From contig CAYWDQ010000013.1 in NCBI GenBank assembly GCA_964457065.1, positions 1 to 39,400 of the forward strand: a DNA stretch of 39,400 bases. The letters run 5' to 3'. The position numbers were made by a program, and so were the translations under genes. Under the pieces are notes generated by a model, which ran no database searches, was not told the origin of the DNA, and worked only from the letters and a program-made list of their open reading frames with translations. Positions 7,241 to 15,519 of the stretch are shown here, piece by piece (the first letter of the stretch is position 1; each line of letters opens with the position of its first letter). Source of the DNA: Bog-473 sp964457065 (GTDB lineage Bacteria > Actinomycetota > Acidimicrobiia > Acidimicrobiales > RAAP-2).

Positions 7241-8140
7241 TCAGTCGTCCCTGGGGCTGGCCGCCTCGGCTGCGCGCCACATGGCCTCCACCGGAGGCTC
7301 CACGCCGGTCCACAGCACGAGCTGCGCCGCCGCCTGGTGCACGAGCATCCCGAGGCCATCGATCGCCGTCGCCCCACGCGCCATCGCCTCGGCGAGCCAC
7401 GGGGTCACGCGGGGCGCGTAGACCAGGTCGGCCGCCACCTGACCCGGTCCGAGCAGGTCCGGGGAGACGAGCCAGACCCCCGGGCCGCTGCCGTGGGCGG
7501 CCATGCCGGCCATCCCCACCGGCGTGGCGTTGACGACCAGATCGGCCGCCACCACGGCCTCGGCCACGGATCCGTCCGTCAGCGGCACGACCGAGCCCGC
7601 CGGACCCGCCAGGCCGGCTGCCTCGTAGGCCCGTTCGGGCGTCCGGTTCACGACCGCCACCTGGGCCGCCCCGCCCGCCGCCAGGGCCAGCACGACGGCC
7701 CGCGCGGCGCCACCGGCACCCACCACGACGCAGCGCCGGCCCTCCGGGACGAACCCCGCACCGCGGGCCAGGGACGACACGAACCCCTCGCCGTCGGTGT
7801 TGGTCCCGAACAGGGAACCGTCCCGGTTGACGACGCAGTTGACGGCGCCCAGCCGGCGCGCCACGTCGCTGCACTCGTCGACCAGCGCGGCCACGTCGGC
7901 CTTGTGCGGCATGGTGACCGACAACCCGGCGATGCGGGACCGGCGCATCGCCTCGAGCGCCCCGGCGGCCTGGCCCGGGGGGATCTCGAACGCGAAGGAG
8001 CACCACGCGTCGGCCAACCCGAGCGCGTCGAAGGCGGCGTTGTGCAAGACGGGCGAAAGGGAGTGCGCCACCGGACTGCCGATGACGCCGACGATGGCGG
8101 CGCCGGCACCGGCTTCCCGGCGGGCGCCTGCCATCGTCAC
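7241..8140 (-). CDS. aroE: Shikimate dehydrogenase
   Basis: Reduces 3-dehydroshikimate to shikimate with NADPH in aromatic amino acid synthesis. The N-terminal substrate domain carries SPVAHSLSP (residues 22-30), the catalytic Lys K80 in SVTMPHK and D116 in TNTDG. The nucleotide-binding loop is GAGGAARA (141-148), then NRTPERA, NATPVGM and the C-terminal DGLGMLVHQAAAQ. The usual family length is about 270-290 aa. The GTG at 8140 overlaps the mltG stop by 4 bases; an ATG two codons later (8134) is an equally reasonable start. It is the last gene of alaS-ruvX-mltG-aroE, whose members are all joined by 4-base overlaps, an order typical of actinobacteria. Confidence 0.95.
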   Translation of the reverse strand: MTMAGARREAGAGAAIVGVIGSPVAHSLSPVLHNAAFDALGLADAWCSFAFEIPPGQAAGALEAMRRSRIAGLSVTMPHKADVAALVDECSDVARRLGAVNCVVNRDGSLFGTNTDGEGFVSSLARGAGFVPEGRRCVVVGAGGAARAVVLALAAGGAAQVAVVNRTPERAYEAAGLAGPAGSVVPLTDGSVAEAVVAADLVVNATPVGMAGMAAHGSGPGVWLVSPDLLGPGQVAADLVYAPRVTPWLAEAMARGATAIDGLGMLVHQAAAQLVLWTGVEPPVEAMWRAAEAASPRDD

Positions 8141-9360
8141 GGGAGCCCCCGCGACTTCGCCAGCTGCTCGTTGGCCTGCTGCTCGGCGTAGGTGTCGGAG
8201 AAGGCCATGGTCCCGTTCTTGTTCACGAGCACGAAGAAGAGCCAGGCTCCCGCCGGCGGGTGCAGCGCGGCGTCCAAGGCATCCCTCGACGGCATGCAGA
8301 TGGGCGTGGGCGGCAACCCGCTGTTGAGGTACGTGTTGTAGGGCGACTGGATCTTCAGGTCCTGCGACGTCACCGGCCCGCCGTCCTGACCGAGCGCGTA
8401 CAGGACGGTCGAGTCCATCTGCAGGGGCATGTCCCGGGCCAGGCGGTTGTAGACGACCCGCGCCACATCGGGCATGTTGACAGGGATGTACCCCTCCTTC
8501 TCCACCACCGAGGCCGCCGTGACCACCTGGTAGGGCGTGAGGCCGAATGACGCCGCCGACGCCGTGCTCAACCCCGCGGCCTGGGCATCCTGGTCGAAAC
8601 GCTGCACCATGGCGCGCACGATGGTGATGTCGCTCTCGCCGGGGAGGATCAGGTAGGACCCTGTCCCCAGCATCCCCTCGAGGTCGTTGGATCCCGGCGG
8701 CGAGAAGGCCGAGTGCACCGCCCCGCTCGCGGCGGCCGTCGAGAACCCGCCCTGGGCGTGGCCGGGCAGGCTGTCCACCTGCGCCGCCACCTCGGAGAGC
8801 GTGAGCCCGGGGCGCACGTCGACCGGGTAGATGTTGGGCCCCGCATCGAGGGTGGCCCGCACCTCCGGGAAGGACTGGTTCTCGTGCAGGGCGTAGCTCC
8901 CGGGGAGCACGGTGGGCGCGCCGTGGAAGAAGTCCGAGATCCGGAAGGCCAGCGAGCTGCCGATCACGTGCTGCTGGCTCAGCGAGTTGACGATGCCGTC
9001 CATCGACTCGCCCTCATGGACCGTGACCACCACCTGGGGACCCTCCGGGCCGAGGGCGTGCGACTCCAGCTCGTACCAGAGCGTGAACGCCAGGACGAGG
9101 ACGAGCAGCGCCGCACCGACCGCGGCCACCACCCGACGCCGGCGGCGGATCCGCGCCGAGCGGGCCGCCCTGCGCTCCGTCCGCGTCGGCCCGCCGTCGT
9201 CGGCCTCGGGGGCGCCACCGGCCGTGTCCGCCGCGTCGGGCGCGTCCGCCGCGTCGGGCCCCTCGAGTGCCTCGGGCGCCTCGGGCGACTCGCCGGACGC
9301 AGGCGGCTCAGGTTGCGGCCACGGCAACTCCTCGCCATCGGTGTCGTCGGGCCCGCTCAC
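8137..9360 (-). CDS. mltG: Endolytic transglycosylase MltG
   Basis: Membrane-anchored enzyme that cleaves nascent glycan strands and so sets their length. 407 aa: an acidic Pro/Ala-rich cytosolic tail (1-60), a basic stretch (62-76), one transmembrane helix (77-95), a LysM-like region (about 110-175) and the YceG catalytic domain (about 180-400). The catalytic Glu is E287 in ASVVEKEG. Family blocks ARVVYNRLARDMPLQMDSTVLYALG and SPYNTYLNSGLPPTPICMPS (near 339-358) are intact. The common LEGYLFPDTY segment is altered to LEGMLGTGSYLILPGE. The GTG start at 9360 overlaps the ruvX stop by 4 bases; the frame stays open far upstream, but that part lies antiparallel-frame inside ruvX and alaS and is not coding. 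The tail encodes imperfect PDAADAPDAADTA repeats. Confidence 0.94.
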   Translation of the reverse strand: MSGPDDTDGEELPWPQPEPPASGESPEAPEALEGPDAADAPDAADTAGGAPEADDGGPTRTERRAARSARIRRRRRVVAAVGAALLVLVLAFTLWYELESHALGPEGPQVVVTVHEGESMDGIVNSLSQQHVIGSSLAFRISDFFHGAPTVLPGSYALHENQSFPEVRATLDAGPNIYPVDVRPGLTLSEVAAQVDSLPGHAQGGFSTAAASGAVHSAFSPPGSNDLEGMLGTGSYLILPGESDITIVRAMVQRFDQDAQAAGLSTASAASFGLTPYQVVTAASVVEKEGYIPVNMPDVARVVYNRLARDMPLQMDSTVLYALGQDGGPVTSQDLKIQSPYNTYLNSGLPPTPICMPSRDALDAALHPPAGAWLFFVLVNKNGTMAFSDTYAEQQANEQLAKSRGLP

Positions 9361-9842
9361 CCGTGATCCAACCAGGCCTGCAGCAGCACCATCGCCGCTG
9401 CGCTGTCGATCACCTTGCGCGCCGCCTTCCCTGTGCGGCCCGACGCCCGCAGGGAGCGCCGGGCCTCCACGGTGGTGAAGCGCTCGTCGACCGTCTCGAC
9501 CGAGATCCCGAGGGGATCGAGGAGCGCGCGCAGCTCGGAGACCTCCTGGAGCGCAGCCCTCGCCGCCGGGCCGACCTCGCCCGAGAGGCTGAGCGGGAGG
9601 CCGACCACCAGCGTGGACGCCTCGACCTCGCGCACCGCATGGACGACGGCCGAGCGGTCCTTCGCCGCGTCGCCGCTGCGCTCGATCGTCCCCCACGGGC
9701 TCGCGATGCTGCGCCCGCTGTCGCTGAAGGCCACACCGATGCGCCTCGCCCCCAGATCGAGCGCTGCCACCCGGCCACGACCACGACCACGACCACGACC
9801 ACGATCGGAGCCGTGAGCGGTGCCGCCCCCGTCGTCGCTCAC
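9357..9842 (-). CDS. ruvX: Putative pre-16S rRNA nuclease YqgF / Holliday junction resolvase-like RuvX
   Basis: RNase H-fold protein of the YqgF family, implicated in 16S rRNA 5'-end maturation. Acidic-site landmarks are D29 in AALDLGARRIGVA, the segment VVGLPLSLSGEVG, ETVDERFTTVEA, and KVIDSAAAMVLLQ. At 161 aa it carries about 24 extra N-terminal residues before the usual first strand. This extension ends in an (RG)5 run encoded by a 6-bp tandem repeat, so the biological start may vary, but no internal start codon fits better. The GTG at 9842 overlaps the alaS stop by 4 bases, and mltG starts in its own stop codon. Arg-Gly runs often bind RNA, which would suit the rRNA role; that link is inference. 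Confidence 0.92.
   Translation of the reverse strand: MSDDGGGTAHGSDRGRGRGRGRGRVAALDLGARRIGVAFSDSGRSIASPWGTIERSGDAAKDRSAVVHAVREVEASTLVVGLPLSLSGEVGPAARAALQEVSELRALLDPLGISVETVDERFTTVEARRSLRASGRTGKAARKVIDSAAAMVLLQAWLDHG
9775..9804. repeat. 6-bp tandem repeat, 5 copies, at ruvX N-terminus
   Basis: CCACGA is repeated five times without interruption and encodes the alternating Arg-Gly run at residues 14-24 of the RuvX-like protein. It is a likely slippage-prone microsatellite that changes protein length in units of two residues without a frameshift. Confidence 0.95.
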
Positions 9843-12516
9843 GCGGACAGAAGCCGCTGCGCCTCGGCCAACGCCGCCTCGATCTGCGAGGCATCCTTGC
9901 CCCCCGCCAGCGCCACTTCGGGCGAGCCCCCGCCCCCACCGCCCACCAGGGCGCCCAGTGTGCGCACGAGCTGGGTGGCGTCGGGTGACCCGCCGGTCGC
10001 TGCGGCGATCGCCACCTTCGACCCGTCCGGCGAGCCTCCGAGCACGACCGCACGCACCCCGTCGTGGCGCAGGACCGCCTGCGCCAGGCTCCGCAGCGCG
10101 TCGGGCTCGACGTTGTCGCGCCGGGCCACGACCACGCCGCTGTCGGCCACGGCCTCCGCCGCCAACGTCCTCGCCTCCGCCTCACTCGACTGCTGCCGGA
10201 GCCGGGACAGCTCCTTCTCGGCCTCGCGCTGGCGCTCCAGCATCCGTCCGATGGCCGCCACCAGCTCATCGGGCTCGGTCCGGAGCAGCTCCGCCGCCGA
10301 CTGCACCAGCCGCTCGCGCTCGAGAGCGCGCTCCAGCGAAGCGTGACCGGTCAGCGCGAAGATCCGCCGCGTGTTCGAGCCGATGGAGCCCTCGGACACC
10401 AGCGTGACCGGGCCGATCTGCCCCAGCGAGTCGACATGGGTGCCGCCGCAGAACTCGAGCGACGACGGCCCCGCCTGCACGACACGCACCGACGAGCCGT
10501 ACTTGTCACCGAAGAACGCGATGGCGCCCATCTTCTCCGCTTCCTCGCGTGACGTCTCGGTGGTGCCCACCGTCACGTCGGTGAGCACGGCGCCGTTGGC
10601 CAGCGCGAACACCTCGTCCAGCTCCGCCCCGGTGGGCTGGCCGTGATGCGAGAAGTCGAAGCGCAGGTACTCGGGGGACACCAGCGACCCCTGCTGGCGC
10701 ACGTGGTCACCGAGCACCGAGCGCAGCGCGGCGTGCAGCAGGTGCGTCGCGGTGTGGTTGCGCCGGATCGCCTCCCTGCGCTCGACGTCGATCGTGGCGA
10801 GCGCGTCCTGTCCCGCACGCATCTCGCCGCTCAACCGCGCTCTGTGCGCGATGAGCCCGGGCACCGCGAACACGGTGTCGTAGACGTCGGCGATGCCCGA
10901 CTCGGTCACGATGGTGCCGGTGTCGCCGACCTGGCCACCGCTCTCGGCGTAGAACGGGGTGCGGTCGAGGAAGATCTCGGCCTCGCCGGGGTGATCGGGA
11001 TCCAGGTCGGCGAGCACGGCCACCACCCGGGCGGGAGNNNNNNNNNNAAGATCTCGACCACGTCGCCGCCGCCATCGCCGTCGCCATCGCCGCCGCCCTC
11101 GCCGTCTGCCGCCTGGAGCACGGCGAGCACACGCGCCGGCGCCTCGTAGTTCTCGAGGCCCCGCCCGATGAACTGCGTCGGCCCCTCCGCATCGAGCAGC
11201 GCCCGGTACGCCTCCTCGTCACCGGCCCGGGACGCCTTCGCCGCCGAGCGGGCACGCTCCCGCTGCTCCGCCATGGCGGCGTCGAATCCGGCCCGGTCGA
11301 CCTCCACCCCCGCGTCGCGGGCCAGCTCCTCCGTCAGCTCGACCGGGAAGCCGTGCGTGTCGTGCAGGGTGAAGGCCACGTCGCCGCCCAGCACCTTCGT
11401 CCCGGTGGCCAACGCCTCTTCCAACCGGCTCAGCCCGGCGCGCAGGGTGCGGTCGAACCCGGCCTCCTCACGCGCGACGACGTTGACGATGAGATCGTGC
11501 TGGGCCGCCAGCGCGGGGTAGGCCTCGCCCAGCACCTCGGTGGCCGCCTGCACCAGCGTCGGACCGATCGGCTTGTCGACCCCCTGGCGGCGCGCCGCCA
11601 TCACGGCGCGGCGCACCACGCGGCGCAGCACGTAGCCACGACCCTCGTTGGCGGGCAGGACCCCGTCGGCCACGAGCATGGAGATGGCGCGCCCATGGTC
11701 GGCGAGCACGCGCAGCGCGACGTCGGTGCGCGGATCGGCCCCGTAGGAGGTCCCCAGGACGGAGGCCGCCGCGTCGATGATCGGCAGGAAGAGGTCGGTG
11801 TCGAAAATGGAATCGAGGCCCTGGATGATGGGAAGGATGCGCTCCAGGCCGGCCCCGGTGTCGATGTTCTTGCGCGGCAGCTCCGTGAGCTCGCCCTGGG
11901 CGTCACGGTTGAACTGCATGAAGACGAGGTTCCAGATCTCGACGAAGCGCTGGTCGCCTCCGTGCTTGGGGCCGCCGTCGTGGCCGTAGGACTCCCCCTT
12001 GTCGAAGAAGATCTCCGAATCCGGCCCGCAGGGTCCCGTCTCGCCCATGGCCCAGAAGTTGTCCTCGTCGCCCATGCGCTGGATGCGCTCGGGTCGGACG
12101 CCGACCTCGTCGATCCACAGCTGCTCGGCCTCGTTGTCGCCCTCGTGGACCGTGATCCAGAGGCGATCGCCGTCGAGGCCGAAGACGTCGGTGAGGAGCT
12201 CCCAGGCCATCGGGATGGCCTCCGCCTTGAAGTAGTCCCCGAAGCTGAAGTTGCCCAGCATCTCGAAGAGGGTGCAGTGGTAGGTGTCGGTGCCGATGAT
12301 GTCGATGTCGGGGGTGCGGAAGCACCGCTGGATCGAGGTGGCCCGCCTCCACGGGGCCGGCTCCTCGCCCAGGAAGTACGGCTTGAAGGGCACCATGCCG
12401 GCGATCGTGAAGAGGACCGAGGGGTCGTGCGGGATCAGGCTGGCCGAGGGGACGATCGCGTGCCCCCGCTCAGCGAAGAAGCGCGTGAAGGCCGCCCTGA
12501 GTCCGTTGGCGTCCAT
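9839..12516 (-). CDS. alaS: Alanine-tRNA ligase, interrupted by an assembly gap
   Basis: Class II synthetase charging tRNA-Ala. The N-terminal catalytic part (12516 down to 11048) shows SIQRCFRT-DID and FEMLGNFSFGDYFK. The part after the gap shows RTPFYAESGGQVGD, the editing and zinc residues HTATH and CGGTH, a coiled stretch rich in Glu/Arg, and a C-terminal DHHA1 domain rich in Gly (VGGGGGGSPEVALAGG). About 890 aa in total, near the family length. Ten N at 11038-11047 separate two different reading frames, so the frame break is an artefact of the gap size, not a mutation. Sequences on both sides encode a similar PAR-V-AVL segment, discussed as a finding. The ATG at 12516 has a TAAGCT -10 candidate 6 bases upstream. 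It is the first gene of alaS-ruvX-mltG-aroE. Confidence 0.93.
11038..11047. other. Assembly gap (10 N) in alaS
   Basis: Ten undetermined bases join two sequences. The left flank of the coding strand is a GC-rich GGC/GAC repeat encoding EGGGDGDGDGGGD, a sequence type that breaks short-read assemblies. The reading frame differs on either side, so the true distance is not 10 bases (or is not 10 modulo 3). Confidence 0.98.
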
Positions 12517-12522
12517 CGCTCC

Positions 12523-12528
12523 AGCTTA
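12523..12528 (-). promoter_or_regulatory. Candidate -10 element of alaS
   Basis: TAAGCT on the minus strand (TANNNT pattern) is 6 bases upstream of the alaS ATG. This would place transcription start at or next to the A of the start codon, a leaderless arrangement common in actinobacteria. No convincing -35 box is seen. Confidence 0.35.
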
Positions 12529-12536
12529 CCGGGGGC

Positions 12537-12591
12537 AAAAACGGCTTCGGGGCCCGCCCGGGGTCCCGAAAACGCCCGGCCCGCGTCGGGC
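12537..12591 (-). terminator. Candidate intrinsic terminators after the S53 peptidase gene
   Basis: Reading leftward from the peptidase stop codon, GCCCG (12591-12587) can pair with CGGGC (12578-12574), followed by a G and four T. Next, CGGGACC (12568-12562) pairs with GGCCCCG (12554-12548) with one mismatch, followed six bases later by five T (12541-12537). Together they could end the rel-hisS-aspS-rarA-peptidase transcript before alaS. Confidence 0.45.
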
Positions 12592-15519
12592 TCAGGCCGA
12601 GGACATCCCCACGATGGGCTTGTTCAGCGTCATGCCACCCGCCGACCCGTAGAACCCGGCGTCGCCGTAGGTGAAGATCCCGCCGTCGGCCGCCACCAGC
12701 CAGTAGCCCGCCCCGTCGGGGGAGGCGGCCATGCCCACCACCGGCTTGTTCAGGCGGAGGGAGCCTGCCGAGCCGAAGAACCCGGCCGTCCCGTAGTCGA
12801 AGATCCCGCCGTCGGCCGCCACCAGCCAGTAGCCGCCGCCGTTGGAGGCCGCCGCCATGCCCACGACGGGCGAGTTGAGGACCAGCGAGCCCGCCGACCC
12901 GTGGAAGGCGGCGTCGCCGTAGGAGAAGATGCCGCCGTCGGAGGCCACGAGCCAGTAACCGCCCCCGTCGGGGGTGGCGGCCATGCCCACGATCGGCTTG
13001 TTCAGGTGCATGCTGCCCGCCGACCCGTAGAACCGCGCATCTCCGAAGTTGAAGATGCCGCCGTCGGAGGCCACGAGCCAGTACCCGCCCCCGTCGGAGG
13101 TGGCCGCCATGCCCACGATCGGCTTGTTCAGGTGGCGGCCGCCCATTGAGCCCTCGAAGGGCGCATCGCCGTAGTCGAAGATGCCGCCGTCGGAGGCCAC
13201 CATCCAGTAGCCGTTCGTGCTCGGGGTGACCGCCATGCCCACCACGGGGGCGTTCAGGTGGATGCCGCCGGTGCTGCCCCAGAAGCCGGCGTCGCCGTAG
13301 TCGAAGATGCCTCCGTCGGACGCGACGAAGCGGTAGCCCTGACCGCAGTTGAGGTCACCGCCGTACCCGTACTGGTCCGCGGGGGACGTGGCCGAGACGC
13401 CCAGCGAATTCGCAACGGTCACGTCCACGCAGATGGGCCCGTGTGCGCCCGGCGGGACGACGGTGATGGAGTTCTCGGACTCGGCGAGGATCTGGCCCGC
13501 GCCGACCGAGCCGAACGTGACCGATGTGGCGTCGGCGAACCCGCCCCCCGAGATCGTCACGGCGCCACCGCCGCTGATGGGCCCCGTGTCGGGGCTGACC
13601 GACGACACGGAGGGACACCCGTCTGCGCCCTGCAGCGCCAGCGACAGGTTCTGGTCGACCGGCGAGCCGAGGCCACTGGCGGCGTCGTAGCCGGGCTCGG
13701 CCTCGAACTCTCCGAAGTGCGAGTCGGTGAAGTCGTTGTTCCCCGAGGTGATGTCGGTGAAGGTGGAGCCGTTGGTGGCGGCCGCGGCGTAGAGGGCGGG
13801 GCCGACCCGGCCGAGCCTGCCGAAACAGCCCTGATTGGTGTCGGCGAAGAGGCCCGCGTTCGTGGGCGCGGCGATGCTGGTCCCGCCAAAGCCGCCCCAG
13901 CCCCCGTCGTGGTAGGCCACCACCGCGCCGGCCGACGGGTCGGACGGATACGAGATGTCGGGCACGGACCGGCACCCGGACGAGTTGTTGCACGGATCGA
14001 AGTCCGGGCCGCTCCCGCCGGCGGGCGGCTGGTTCGGGTTGCGCGGCCACATGAAGGAGTATCCGCCGCCTCCCGCTCCCCGGGGGGGATCGGCGCACGG
14101 CTGGAGGTTGAGGCCGTCGGAGTAGCAGTCGTTCCACACCGTCTGCGACGACGCCGACGCGCTGGTCATCGTGGTGCCGCCGGCGCTGACGACGTCGGGC
14201 TGGGAACCGGGATCGTCCACCGCCAGCCTGGTGTCGTTATCCCCGTCCGCGGGGTCGAAGCAGTCCTCGGAGCCCGAGTCGCCCGACGCGGCGATCATGG
14301 TCTGCCCCTGCAACGCCATGCGGGCGAAGATCCCGTTCTCCGTCTGCAGGTCCGCGGCCGAGATGTCGTACTCGCAGTTGCCCCAGCTCGTCGTGACGAC
14401 CTGGGCGCTGTCGTCGCTCGCGATGCGATCGAAGAGGTCGAGGGCCTGGGCGTCGTTGTTGTTGGGTGCCTCGTAGACGACCAGGGAGGCGGAGGGTGCA
14501 TTGACGGCGGTCAGCTCGGTGTCGAGGGCGGCCTCACCGCCGCCACCCGGCGGCCCGCCGGGACCGCCGTCGACGAGCACGTTGCGGATGGAATTGGACA
14601 GGCCGTAACAGGACTCGAACGAGTCGAAGTCGCTCTGGAGGTACTGCTCGAACTCGACGACGGCAATCGTCTGGCCGATGCCGGTGCGCCCCTGGGCGAG
14701 CATCTGGCTCAGCCCGAAGATCGAGGACATCTGGGTCGACGTGTAGACGCCGTCCTCGGTGCCGGCGGCGGCGGACGCAGCGGGGCAGGCCTGCGGCGTG
14801 GAGGCGTGGGACACGAGGTCGCGGCCCTCGTTCGGCGCGGTGCCGGCGGCGGTGGCGGCGGCGGTGCCGGCGGCGGTGGCGGCGGGGGCAGCGGGGGCAG
14901 CGGTGCCGGGGGCGGCACTGGGCCGCGACATGGAGTGCTCCTGGAACAGACCGTCCAGGCCCACCACACCGGTCACCGCCCCGGCGAGAGACGCCGGGAC
15001 CTGCGGTGATGCGGTGTTCACGAGCGCCTTGGCCTGGTTCGGTTCCCGGACCGACTCGAGCGGCGTGCCGAACGCCGCGGAGACGACGGCGGCCGTGCCG
15101 CTCACCGGGAGCAACGTGCTGCCCGGGCCCGGAGTCCCGACCGCGAGGCCCTGGGCGCGCAGGACCGAGGACACCTGCGCCACCTCGGCCGGGCTCGGAC
15201 CGTACTCGGCCGCGTACTGGGCGGCCGTCAGGTAGTGGCGGTAGTCGGGCGAGCCGGGCGTGGAGACCGCCGCGACCGCCTGCGCCAGGCCCGCGGGGTC
15301 CTGCCCGGCGAGGACGACGTCGAGAGCCAGGAGCTGCCCGGACGGCGCCCACCCGAGTCGGGCGGCGTCGGCGGGGATGGAAGGGGCGGCCTGGGGCAAC
15401 ACGACGCGGGACTCGGGCGCCGCGGCATCCGCACCCGGAGGAACCAGTGCCCCGGCGCTGAGCGCGGCGGCGCCGAGCGCCGCGGCCAGCAGGGCGACCC
15501 TCCGGTGTCCTCGGCTCAC
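12592..15519 (-). CDS. Secreted S53 (sedolisin) peptidase with IPT/TIG domain and six C-terminal repeats
   Basis: Acid-type serine-carboxyl endopeptidase, 975 aa. Signal peptide 1-33; Pro-kumamolisin activation domain about 40-195; Ala/Thr/Pro linker about 197-230; S53 catalytic domain about 255-632; IPT/TIG-like beta domain about 637-718; six 42-residue repeats 729-975. Catalytic residues follow the family: E329 and D333 (E-x3-D in GEAALDTEL), oxyanion Asp D414 in ASGDSG and nucleophile S548 in GGTSIAAP. A calcium-site-like DITSG and YDAASGLGSP follow. It is predicted to be exported and auto-activated by loss of the prodomain; the repeats may form a beta-propeller-like binding module (inference). 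The GTG start at 15519 overlaps the rarA stop by 4 bases, an unusual place for a secreted protease. An intrinsic terminator candidate follows. Confidence 0.93.
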   Translation of the reverse strand: MSRGHRRVALLAAALGAAALSAGALVPPGADAAAPESRVVLPQAAPSIPADAARLGWAPSGQLLALDVVLAGQDPAGLAQAVAAVSTPGSPDYRHYLTAAQYAAEYGPSPAEVAQVSSVLRAQGLAVGTPGPGSTLLPVSGTAAVVSAAFGTPLESVREPNQAKALVNTASPQVPASLAGAVTGVVGLDGLFQEHSMSRPSAAPGTAAPAAPAATAAGTAAATAAGTAPNEGRDLVSHASTPQACPAASAAAGTEDGVYTSTQMSSIFGLSQMLAQGRTGIGQTIAVVEFEQYLQSDFDSFESCYGLSNSIRNVLVDGGPGGPPGGGGEAALDTELTAVNAPSASLVVYEAPNNNDAQALDLFDRIASDDSAQVVTTSWGNCEYDISAADLQTENGIFARMALQGQTMIAASGDSGSEDCFDPADGDNDTRLAVDDPGSQPDVVSAGGTTMTSASASSQTVWNDCYSDGLNLQPCADPPRGAGGGGYSFMWPRNPNQPPAGGSGPDFDPCNNSSGCRSVPDISYPSDPSAGAVVAYHDGGWGGFGGTSIAAPTNAGLFADTNQGCFGRLGRVGPALYAAAATNGSTFTDITSGNNDFTDSHFGEFEAEPGYDAASGLGSPVDQNLSLALQGADGCPSVSSVSPDTGPISGGGAVTISGGGFADATSVTFGSVGAGQILAESENSITVVPPGAHGPICVDVTVANSLGVSATSPADQYGYGGDLNCGQGYRFVASDGGIFDYGDAGFWGSTGGIHLNAPVVGMAVTPSTNGYWMVASDGGIFDYGDAPFEGSMGGRHLNKPIVGMAATSDGGGYWLVASDGGIFNFGDARFYGSAGSMHLNKPIVGMAATPDGGGYWLVASDGGIFSYGDAAFHGSAGSLVLNSPVVGMAAASNGGGYWLVAADGGIFDYGTAGFFGSAGSLRLNKPVVGMAASPDGAGYWLVAADGGIFTYGDAGFYGSAGGMTLNKPIVGMSSA
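12595..13335 (-). repeat. Six tandem 126-bp coding repeats in S53 peptidase
   Basis: Residues 729-975 are five full 42-residue units and a 37-residue last unit. The consensus begins YWLVASDGGIFDYGDAxFxG, continues SAGxxxLNKPIVGMAATPDG and ends GG. Conservation is high at both protein and DNA level, consistent with expansion by duplication. The unit length and Gly/aromatic pattern suit a beta-blade. Similar repeats are, to my knowledge, common at the ends of secreted Acidimicrobiia proteins. Confidence 0.95.

Noticed and set aside
8137..10269. 710-codon mltG frame extending into ruvX and alaS
   Set aside because: The part above 9360 lies in another frame of ruvX and alaS and encodes Arg/Trp-rich nonsense; the GTG at 9360 overlaps the ruvX stop.
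9839..12516. alaS as a frameshifted pseudogene
   Set aside because: The frame change coincides exactly with the 10-N gap; both halves are intact and motif-complete.
12595..13335. Regular repeats as a CRISPR array or satellite
   Set aside because: The 126-bp units are coding throughout, in frame and without spacers.
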